A stretch of 64,000 nucleotides of DNA from Malus domestica (Eukaryota; Streptophyta; Magnoliopsida; Rosales; Rosaceae): contig NC_091665.1 of NCBI RefSeq assembly GCF_042453785.1, forward strand, positions 26,503,501 through 26,567,500, in the 5' to 3' direction. Of the stretch, positions 45,962 to 55,440 are shown in pieces. Each line of letters starts with the position of its first letter. Position 1 is the stretch's first letter. Made by a program: the position numbers and the translations under genes. The notes under the pieces were generated by a model. The model saw only the letters and a program-made list of their open reading frames with translations. It made no database searches and had not been told where the DNA came from.

Positions 45962-47738
45962 AACTTTAAGTACCGTGAGAAGGCAAAACTATCCATTAAA
46001 CAACTTGGCTTCACCTTCTCCGTTTAATACACGGATTAAATTTTAGTTGGCACTGCTAGTTGAATTTATGCATATTATTACTAGTCTTTGTCACAGTTTA
46101 ATTAATTTACTAGGCGGGCGGTTGACCTAACATCAAGTGTTTGCTTAAGTACTAGGGTTTCTCTTGGATACACTACTTCACAGTTACCAATAGATAATAA
46201 GCACGTTTATCAATAATTTAAATAATAATTTAATCATCAACTTTTATATTATTTAATTTACTAAATTTTGTTGGTAAATTTAGTTTCTTGAACATTACTC
46301 TTTCCCAAAAGGGTATCTCAGTGCAATCTCCAATAAAAATCCCTAAACAGTGACAGGGCAGCCAATAATGATAAAGACTAGTCTGCAATCATAAATATTT
46401 CACCATTCAGAATCTCAGATCGTCAACTGAATAAAATTGAACTAAAAGCCAAAAGGATGAAGAAAAATAAAGTCGTGACGTGGTGTCACTCCGACAGTTG
46501 GATACTTCGGATGGCGGTGATTGAAAGTCTGGTATGGTAAGGTCAATGTAGCCAAAGTCTTGGATCTGGTTAGTAGAACCACACCAGTTTCTTGATTTAA
46601 CAATAATACGAAGACCACTTACTAGTCAACTTCATCGTGGTCGGCTGGAGAACTTCACACTACTTCGGGATAAACTTGCAGGTTCTTCAATCACAGTTTT
46701 CATTTTTTTGCTAAATTATATAAAATATATTTCTGTTCACACATTTTTTACAGCGTTTAGTGAGAGATCATTGCTTGCAAATTAATATTTATCAGTTTTA
46801 AATCATTCATGCAATGATAAACATGGATAGTATATATAGAAATCTGAACTACTGATACATAGTTCAATGGAAACTAGTATTTTTCGGAGATCTTTAAGGA
46901 AGGGAGTTCAACTTAGGTGAAAGATGGCGAGCACATTGTTTAGGCCAAGTGGCCTACCAAATGTTCTCGTCTGCGTGATTTTTTCAATGTTAACTAATTA
47001 CTAAATTTATAAATAAACAAAAAAATCACAATTAGATTGCGTTTTTATAAACCAAATGTTGTAAGGCATGGTCTGAATTTGTAAGAATCCGTATACAAGG
47101 ATATTGATGCGTGGTCAATTAAATTGTGTCACTTGTAAAAAGCTATTAATTTTTCATGAAATATGGGGTTGCTTTTCACTTACAGGGACCCAAGAGAACA
47201 ATGGTCAGAAAAGGGTAAAAAGCAAGGGAGGAGACTGCGGAGTACAGTAGTCCAAAGCCTAACCCTCCACCACATCCTCCCACCTTCAACACCTCTAAGT
47301 CTCTCAGTCTCCCCAGGTACCGTACAATCATTTTTCAGGTGTATAAATCGTATGTGTCAATACTTATACAATCCTGGGATTGATAAAGCAATTTTCAAAG
47401 GGTAATGCTATTCTAAATAATAGAGTGTCATCAAGTGTGTTAGTAAATTTGAGCAGGTACCAAAAATGTATTTAGTGCAACACTCGTGAGTTAAAATTTA
47501 ATAAGGTAATTACCAAGTTTTAATCAATAGTTAGTAGAATGCATGTCATCTACTTACCACTAAACTTCTTTTTATCCTGCCGGGCCCAAAATTTTAATCA
47601 GGGGTGCAAGCACGAATTATCGCCGGAAGAACCTAAGGTTGAAAGAATTTTTTTTTTGATACTGTGACAAATTATTTTAGTATAATATGGTTTTCATCTC
47701 TTCATCAAATGTTTTCATGCCTGCCAATTATAGTACAA
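45958..47738. other. Intergenic, no gene
   Basis: No recognisable coding sequence. The open frame at 47163-47405 is a short composite with no known domain. Confidence 0.45.
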
Positions 47739-47769
47739 ACTAGAAATTAGGCCCGCGCGTTGCCGCGTG
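47739..47769 (-). mobile_element. Helitron-type 3' terminus
   Basis: On the minus strand the sequence reads a 6-bp hairpin (CACGCG-GCAA-CGCGCG region, 47754-47769), then GGGCCTAATTTCTAGT ending at 47739 and followed by T. A short GC hairpin 10-12 bases before a terminal CTRR/CTAGT, with insertion before T, is the hallmark of plant Helitron 3' ends. The body would extend rightward in window coordinates. The 5' TC end was not located, though it could lie before 48,660. Confidence 0.6.
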
Positions 47770-48660
47770 AACCAGCTGTTTCAGGCGTTATCGGATGAAT
47801 GAAACATATTTAAGTTGAATAAATTCCACACAGTTATGAACAAACAAAGAGATACAAGAGTGAATGAGGTCGATAAGATAAACAGCTTTGTTTTTATATA
47901 CATTGAAGTGAGTTGGCACATAAACACATTTTACAATGAGTGGGAATAAACTGAAGAGATAGTTTCCAAAAAAGTTCCGTTTCCTTAAGAAACAGAAGAA
48001 ACATTTAGTTCACGCATATAATGTGTCATGCAATGTATGCAACCATTTCAACAGGTAATTAAAAATAAAAAGCGTTGAGAACTTGTTCAAGTAGCTAATT
48101 TTGTAACCACAACTGTTCAAAGGCAAAAGTAAGCAGAAGGTTGTTTCCATACGAAACTGAAGAAACAGAAGCAAGCTGCAGTCTACACATATTTTGCCCC
48201 TGCAGTTAAGACGACAAAATATATGCCCTGCAGCCTACATACCTCACTTGTGCAACATATGCCTTAACACTGGAAAAACATCAAAAATCGAATACAAATT
48301 TGTAAATCAAGGGCGGATTTTGTTTTACATTTTTATAATCAAATCAAGTGGCAGTGTAGCACGTAAAATTACAAACTTGAAGCAACCAGAGAGAACATAA
48401 ATTAAGATGTAGAGATATCCTCAAGCGAAGTGTTACCGACACTCCAAAAAGTTCATCATAAACTTGTCGATGTGCAGTTTTGTTCTTATATTTTATACAA
48501 AAACTTAGAAATGTTGGACAACCAAAATGCAAATTGAAAAAAGACCCATATCATGAAAACATAACAACAAATTACCTATATCAAAGAATGGAAAAGCGTC
48601 AAGAAAACGCATGAAATCAGATAGAAAACATAATATTGGACAAAACATGAATCGAGTCAA
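47770..48660 (-). other. Presumed Helitron interior
   Basis: About 890 bp with no Rep/helicase coding sequence. If the Helitron reading is right, this is a non-autonomous copy. Nothing recognisable as a captured gene is visible. Confidence 0.3.
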
Positions 48661-50789
48661 TGAAGCAGATACTAACCAGCATGCTACACTCTCCAATTTT
48701 GGTACTTCTACCTATTACTCAGATTCCTAGTAATCATGAAGTTACTCAGATATCTAGTGAGAATGGTGGAGCTACATCTTATTCAGTGAATCACTCTGAG
48801 AAGTTAAGTTCAAGTTCATGGAATCTTCAAAGTCAAGATAATGTAATGCATGATACATCAGGCCATACTCTTTCCACAACAAATGATACAACTCCTTTGC
48901 TTCTTGTCTTCAGTCCAGAGCAACTCTAGGTGATACTTCCATTCTCTCCACCTTCATCTCCATTTATTACAAAACATACAAACATATTTGGTTCTGTGCA
49001 TCATAATTATGAAATTCAAACAAGGTTACAAACAGGTGCAATTTCAAGAAAAAATTATGCAGCCTATTTAGCAACCTTTCCTGAGGTTACTTCTTTGGAT
49101 ATTTTGGATGATTTCTCGAGTGGTTTTTCATTCTTAGCTGATGTAACTGATATAGAGAAGCCTAAGACTTTTAAAACTGCTAGTGTCAAGATAGAATGGC
49201 AAAGAGCCATGCAAGATGAGTTTGATGCCTTAAAAGCATAAGGAACTTGATGTTTAGTTCCTCCTCTTGTTGATAGAAGTATCATTGGAAGCAAATGGGT
49301 ATACAAGATTATTTCCAGGTATAAAGCAAGGCTAGTTGCACAAGGGTATAGCCAAGAGCAAGCCTTGGACTACTCTGAAACGTTTAGTCCTGTGGTGAGA
49401 CACACCACTGTGAGAATGATTCTTGCTTTGGCAGTTCAATTTGGTTGGAGTTTGAGGCAATTAGACGTTAAAAATGCCTTCTTACATGGGGAATTAGAAG
49501 AGGAAGTCAATATGAAGCAGCCTCAAGGGTTCGTTGATTCAAAACATCCAAACTATGTCTGCAAGTTAATAAAGTCACTCTATGACCTGAAACAAGCACC
49601 ACGAGCTTGGAATTCGAAATTCACTAGTTACCTACCTACTTTGGGATTTGTTACATCATTATCAGATACAAGTCTGTTTGTGAAGGAAGATCATTGGAAT
49701 GTTATTATACTCCTATTATATGTTGATGATATAATTATGATTGGTTCCAATGCTTCAAAGATTCAATTAGTGATTACAAACATGGCTGCAATTTTTTATC
49801 TTAAAGATATGGGAAAACTTACCTATTTTCTTGGTCTCCATATCCAGTATAATCAAGATGGGTCTATATTCATCAATCAATCTAAGTATGCACGGGATTT
49901 GTTGAAAAAAGCTGGTATGGAACATTGTAAACCTACATCTACACCTTCCAAACCTCATACTTAGTTGATTGTGTATGAAGGCATACCAATGACAGACCCT
50001 ACTCTCTATAGAAGCTTGGTGGGTGCTTTACAGTACTTAACATTTTCTATGCCTGATATAGCATACTCAGTGAATATGGTGTGTTAGTTCATGAACAATC
50101 CAACAGACTTGCACCTTCATTTGGTCAAGAGAATTTTGAGGTATTTACAAGGTACTATTACTTGTGGTTTGAAATACACAAACAGTGAAGATATGTTCAT
50201 AATAGCCTATTTAGATTTAGACTGAGTAGCAGACATCAATACTAGGAGGTCAATAACTGGATATGTGGTGTACTTAGGTTCTAATCCTATCTCATGGCAA
50301 CCCAAGAAGCAGTCCACTGTCTCAAGAAGCTCGACAGAGGCAGAATATAAGGTAATAGCTCATTGTGCATCTGATATTTTTTGGATCAGATCATTGCTCA
50401 GAGATATGCATCAGTTTCTTCCCTCACCTCCTTATCTTCACTGTGACAACTTGTCAGCACTTGCTGTATGTTCGAATCCTATTTTTCATTCTAAGATCAA
50501 ACATCTTGACACTGATTATCACTTTGTAAGGGAGAAAATACAAAAAGGTGATCTGCATGTTCAATATATTCCCACAGAAGAGCAAGTTCCTGATGTTCTA
50601 ACTAAAGGACTACATAGTCCTGTATTTGTAAAGCATTGTCACAACTTGAGCTTGGGTTCACATTCTGCACACTCCAGTACTGCAGTTCAGGGTTGTTCAC
50701 TTGCAGAATAGCATTGCAGGGTTGTGTTTTTTTTTTCTTTTTAGCTCCAAACTCTGCTAGTAGTATCCTAGCACAATTTGAGGGGGGAG
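48661..50789 (+). pseudogene. Old Copia reverse transcriptase and RNase H (decayed right half)
   Basis: It starts in the variable linker after integrase (HEVTQISSENGG). Then comes the RT domain: DYSETFSPVVRHTTVR, QLDVKNAFLHGELEEEV, YDLKQAPRAWNSKF and YVDDI at 49719-49733. RNase H follows, with SRSSTEAEYK near 50,320 and HCDNLSALAVCSNP near 50,450. Stops at about 48,927, 49,239, 49,962, 50,085 and 50,223 and a shift near 49,310 disable it. Relative to a normal Copia pol, the end of the integrase region (tens of codons, including FLGY) is missing at the junction with the 12.2-kb block. Confidence 0.87.
50780..50789 (+). promoter_or_regulatory. Polypurine tract of the old Copia element
   Basis: GAGGGGGGAG directly before the right LTR. 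Confidence 0.8.
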
Positions 50790-51014
50790 TATTAACCAAT
50801 TGACACTTGTCAGTTGTCTATTCGTTATAGTCACCATCACTCAATTAGTTAATATTGTTAGAGAGTTAATTACAAAGGGTATTATTGTAATAATCCCTGT
50901 AAAGGATTGTAATAATTCATAGTGTGAAATACAAAGTCTTCTGAAATTCCTTCACCCATAAGCTTCTATCCTCCTCCTTCCATTTCTTCGTTTCTCAATT
51001 TCTCAGTGTTATGA
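50790..51014 (+). repeat. Right LTR of the old Copia element
   Basis: 225 bp, about 95% identical to the left LTR outside a 26-bp deletion near 50,900. Followed by GTGAT (51015-51019). Confidence 0.85.
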
Positions 51015-51486
51015 GTGATTAGGTGGCTGCGTTTGCTTTGCTGCTGCTTTGTTGTTCCTTTGTTGCTATCGTTTCAACTGATAAAGAGTACGTTTTTCTC
51101 TGCCTTTTGAGTCTTTGCCAAATCCTCACCACACCACGAAAATAAAAATCTGCTTGCTTGCCTACGTACATCCGATCACGCCAACACAATAACTTTTTAT
51201 TCACAGGTTAAAAAAATAAAATGGCATGTCACGAAGATCATGTTGGGTTTAAAGAAACAAATGATGGATTGAAATAAATATTCTCTTTAAATAATTACCA
51301 TGCAAGCATTAATGTCGACAGCTTTTGGGCATGGAATTTAAAGATTTGCTCTCTTTGGTCTCTTAATATATTTCCAACATGCTTCCTTCCCGTGATCTAA
51401 CCTGTACATAGGTAATGCTTGACCCCTACTATCAAATTCTCTCCTGTGGCCATATCATCTTCTTATCTTTTTCCCTAACTTTTTCT
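51015..51486. other. Flanking DNA, no gene
   Basis: After the GTGAT duplication, AT-rich sequence leads to the start of the inverted repeat. No coding evidence. Confidence 0.5.
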
Positions 51487-52049
51487 TGTGATTTATTCAG
51501 TTCTTCACTAATTGTTTTATTCCAGATTTCTTCAATCAAGAACCATGGTTCCTGACTCTCAGTTAAAGATTCTTCAATTTCCGATTACGAGTTTGATTCC
51601 AAAGTCCTAACTTTTGTAGAAAGGGTCTCAAAACTATGACTGAGTATCTTCAGAGAGTCAAGCTGCTGGTGATCCCAATCCCTTAACTTCTGTTTGGGTC
51701 CATTGCTCACAAACTAATGCTCATATTCCTTGTGTTAGGAACGGCAGAAAGTACAAACCTTTCGTAGGTGCTTATGTAATTAGCGAAAGGTCTTCTTTTT
51801 CCTGGAGTTTATGTCAAAGAGATATATCCTCTCCCTCTCTCTCTGATCTCTATACATACATATACACACACACACACATACATATATAACATCGATCTCT
51901 TTGAAATGTTAAATTCTTATTTGAATATGCTCTTGACCATTTTTGTGGTGTCATTAAGGGTATATTACATAATTTATCTTGTGGCTAGCTCAACAAATTA
52001 GTGTTGCTGTTTGATCTTTAATCATAAATAACATGCCAACATTTTGTAG

Positions 52050-52818
52050 ATTTTTAATGGCCCTGGTGGTAGAGCTGCAACTTCTATTATCAGGGAGCAC
52101 ATTTTGAACTTCATGGTTGAGGATAAATACTTTGCCTTTACATTAAGAAGGAAATTAGGGAAGCTTTCCAAAAAGCTGACCATGCTTTTGTTGGTACTGG
52201 TACTCCTGATAGTTCCTCCATCACCAATGCATTTATTGTCCTGTTCTGTCTTGGGAAGGTTAGTACGCACGACAATTTGAATTTCATTGAGATTGAGATC
52301 ATTAATCTATGTTGTAATTTATCACATCTTGTTGTACCAAAGCCCGGCCATTGGTAAAATTTCATGTTTTGTGATTGTATATATAATTCTTTGCCAACTG
52401 TCTATTCTTACTTGTTCAAATGTGATGTGATCCATATGATGTTCCTCTTTAGAAAGATGCTAATTGCGAATGTTGGGGTTATCGATTTGTGATGGGAAGA
52501 AGAGGTAAGGAAGTTGTGCTGATTTCTGAAGACCTAGAAGGCTTCAAAGGTTCCTCTGGTCCCTTGCCTGCACAGCCAGACATTCAGCAGATATTTCTGA
52601 GCGAGGAAGATGAGTTCTTGATCCTAGCCTGGAATAACTATGATACTTGCAGCCCACATTTATTTGCACTTGCAAGGAAAGAATTAATGGATAACAATGA
52701 TTCGGAGAGATGCGCAAGAGAACTTGTTAGGAAGGCACTCCATTGGAGGTGGGGTACCAACATGAAGGATGTGGTGGTATGCTTCTCGCCCAACACACCG
52801 CCACCTTTGTCACCTTAG
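52050..52818 (+). pseudogene. Degenerate PP2C gene in left arm
   Basis: The exon-3-like part (52050-52260) reads IFNGPGGRAATSIIREHILNFMVED, where the family motif is VFDGHGG; the metal-binding Asp is Asn and the His is Pro. A GTTAGT donor follows. The exon-4-like part starts at MLIANVG (52,456). It has a stop after 52,490, lacks the central ~55 residues up to GDWHM, and resumes with [42 protein letters not shown] and VVVCFSPN. The intron is retained, so this is a genomic duplicate. No phosphatase activity is possible. Confidence 0.87.
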
Positions 52819-52944
52819 TTTGAGATTTCTGAACTCATAATCTCAAAACTCAAAATCTCAAAACCATGCAAGTTCCGGAATTTGTTTTAGTTAGTTCCTT
52901 TCTTTCTTTCTTTTTCCTATTCAAAGTTTATAAAAGGTAATACG

Positions 52945-53355
52945 ACATCTAACTTCTTTTGCAGGCTACTGACCTAGGTTGGATGCTTTTAATCACGGCC
53001 CTTTGCCTGGAGACACTTTCCATTTATTGTGATCAAGTTTCCTCTCCACAAGCCAAAGTATGCAATATACGGTATGGGGTTGACTTTTCAAGCTCTACTT
53101 GCCAACATGTCCGAGATGATTTACAAGTGCAGAAGGAAAAGAGTGGAATTTCGGAGGTGGTGGTTCTACTATCCACTCCCCCCTCATAGGCCTTTCAGTG
53201 ATGTAATGGATTTTTCTTCACCAACTGGTGGCATCTCCCAGTGCGTTTTTGCAACGTTTCAGCATGCTTACATAATCCGGCACACCGAAGATCCTATCAA
53301 AGTTTTCATCTTGCCTGCGATCATTATTATATGCTCTATCATTTTTCAAAATTAA
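52945..53355 (+). other. Unidentified sequence downstream of PP2C relic, present in both arms
   Basis: Open frames at 52959-53189 and 53029-53355 overlap in different frames and have counterparts in the right arm (53591-53788 and 53,840-53,990 minus). No domain was recognised. It may be the former 3' neighbour of the PP2C or a degraded second gene. Confidence 0.35.
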
Positions 53356-53487
53356 GAAAGCTTCGAAACAAGACCCGTGGGTACTATCACTCATAGATTG
53401 AAGAAGGGATGAGAACTACGCTTAAGGAGCATATATCATAGGTTTTATACATATTATCTTTCTTACAATAGTTAAGATGTTCAAAAT

Positions 53488-55440
53488 TAAGAAAGATGAT
53501 ATGTATAAAACCTATGATATATGCGCGTTAAGCTTAGTTCTCCTCCCTCCTGTAAGCGATAGTACCCACGGGTCTTGTTTCGAAGCTTTCTTAGTTTTGA
53601 AAAATGATCGAGCATATAATAATGAACGCAGGCAAGAGGAGAACTTTGATAGGATTTTCGGCGTGCCCGATTATGTAAGCATGTTGAACCTTTGCAAAAA
53701 CGCACTGGGATATGCCACCAATTAGTGAAGAAAAATCCATTACATCATCGAAAGGCCTATATGGGGGAGTGGATAGTAGAACCACCACCTCTTGAATTAC
53801 ACTCTTTTCCTTCTGCCCTTGTAAATCATCTCGGACATGTTGGTGTGTAGAGCCAGAAAAGTCAACATTGGACCGTATATTGCATACTTTGGCTTGTGTG
53901 GAGAGGAAACTTGATCACAATAAATGGAAATGGTCTCCTGGCTAAGGGCCGTGATTAAAGCATCCAACCCAAGTCAGTAGCCTGCAAAAGCAGTTAGATG
54001 CCGTATTACCTTTTCTAAATTTTGAATAGGAAAAAAAAAAAAGAACTAACTAAAACAAATTTCGGAACTTACATGGTTTTGAGATTTTGTGTTTTGAGAT
54101 TGTGAGTTCGAAATCTCAAACAAAGGTGACAAAGGTGGCAGTGGGTTGGGCGAGAAGCATATATACCACCCCATCCTTCATGTTGGTACCTCACTCCCAA
54201 TACAGTGCCTTCCTAACAATCTCTCTTGCGCATCTCCCTGGATCATTGTTAACCATTAATTCTTTCCTTGCATGTGTAAATAAATGCGGGCGGCAAATAT
54301 TATAGTCATTCCAGGCTAGGATCAAGAATTCATCTTCCTTGCTCAAAAATATCTCCTGAACTTTTGGCGGTGCAGGCAAAGGACCTGAGGAACCTTTGGA
54401 GCTTTCTAGGTCTTCAGAAATCAGCACAATTTCTTTATCTCCTCTTCCCATCACAACTAGACAATCCCCAACATTTGCAATTAGCATCTTCCTAGAGAGG
54501 AACAACATATGGATCACATCACATTTGAACAAGTAAGAATAGACGGTTGGCAAAGAATTATGTATACAATCACAAAACATGAAATTTTACCAGTGGCCGG
54601 GCAACAATAAGATGAGATAAATTGCAACATAGATTAATGATCTCAATCTCAATGAAATTCAAATTGCCGTGCATACTAACCTTCCCAAGACGAGGACAGA
54701 AAGTGCACTGGTGATGGAGGAACTATTAGGAGTACCAATATCAGCAAAAGCATGGCCACCTTTTTTGAAAGCTTCCCTACTTGCCTTCTTAATGGTAAAG
54801 GTGAAATATGGATCCTCAACTATGAAGTTAAAAATGTGCTCCCTTATAATAGAAGCTGCATATCTACCACCAGGGCCATTAAAAATCTACAAAATGTTGT
54901 CATGTTATTTATGATTAAAGATCAAACAGCGAAGCTACTCTATTGAGCTAGCTACAAGCTAAACTTATGCAATATACCCTTAATGACACCACAAAAAATG
55001 GTCAAGAGCACATTAAAAAAGAATTTGACATTTCAAATAAATCGGCGTATATATATATATATAGAGAGAGAGAGAGACGGAGAGAGAGAGGATATATCTC
55101 TCTGACATAAAATCCAGGAAGAAGAAGACCTTTCGTTAATTATTTAAGTATTGCCTACGAAAGATTGTTACTTTTCCGCTTTGCTATCACAGGGAATATG
55201 AGCAGTATAGTTTGTGTGCAAGTGGACCCAAAAAGCAGATAAGAGATCAGGATCGTTAGCAGCATTGAGCCTCTAAAGGTACTCAGTTATAGTTTTGAGA
55301 CCCTTTCTACATAAGTTAAGACTTAGGAATTAAACTCGTAATTGGAGATTGAAAATTCTTTAACTAAGAGTCAGGGACCATGGTTCTCGATTGAAAAAAT
55401 CTTGAATAAAACAATTTGTGAAGAACTGAAGAAATCAGAG
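53488..55440 (-). repeat. Giant inverted repeat, right arm (PP2C-derived)
   Basis: Mirror copy of the left arm. The matched ends are AAGAAAGATGATATGTATAA at the centre and GAAGAACTGAAGAAATCA at the outer edge. Together the arms form a palindrome of almost 4 kb with a 22-bp spacer (53466-53487). Confidence 0.88.
54130..54895 (-). pseudogene. Degenerate PP2C gene in right arm
   Basis: Exon-3-like text IFNGPGGRYAASIIREHIF, VEDPYFTFTIKKASREAF and LVLGR (54895-54683) ends at a GTTAGT donor. Exon-4-like text MLIANVGDCLVVMGRG, SEDLESSKGSSGPLPAPP, SKEDEFLILAWND and NNDPGRCAREIVRKAL lies in 54488-54191. It shares the NGPGG motif and the same internal deletion as the left arm, so both losses came before the inversion-duplication. 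It is slightly better preserved than the left copy: GDC is kept and there is no early stop. Confidence 0.87.

Larger units (their letters stand above)
36484..48660. other. 12.2-kb non-Copia block inserted in pol, containing a host gene
   Basis: Left of 36479 and right of 48665 the sequence is one Copia pol. TGAAG stands at both junctions (36479-36483 and 48661-48665), and the flanks join in the same frame. The block itself holds a CGR1-like gene, MITEs, a 734-bp retroelement, a LINE relic, a foldback and a Helitron end. No single transposon structure spanning it was found. It could be a large insertion with 5-bp duplication or a repair product. Confidence 0.65.
33195..51014 (+). mobile_element. 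Old Ty1/Copia element split by a 12.2-kb insertion
   Basis: Two related LTRs (251 and 225 bp) in direct orientation, GTGAT duplications outside, a primer site after the left LTR and a polypurine tract before the right one define a single element. Its own sequence is about 5.6 kb: gag to integrase on the left (33446-36483) and RT to RNase H on the right (48661-50789). Many stops and shifts show it is dead. The LTRs differ by about 11 substitutions in 225 aligned bases plus a 26-bp gap, so it is much older than the element in receptor A. The 12.2 kb between the halves is not retrotransposon sequence. Confidence 0.88.
51487..53465 (+). repeat. Giant inverted repeat, left arm (PP2C-derived)
   Basis: The reverse complement of 53488-55440 at roughly 85-90% identity by eye, starting at GTGATTTATTCAGTTCTTCAC and running to the centre at TATCTTTCTTA. 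It contains a PP2C relic (about 52,050-52,818) with its intron, preceded by leader-like sequence with CT/CA microsatellites and followed by about 600 bp of other sequence. Only 22 bp separate the arms. Confidence 0.88.

Noticed and set aside
36484-48660. The 12.2-kb block as one large Helitron
   Set aside because: The only Helitron 3' signature points rightward from 47739, so its body cannot include the CGR1-like gene to its left, and the block's edges lack TC and CTRR ends.
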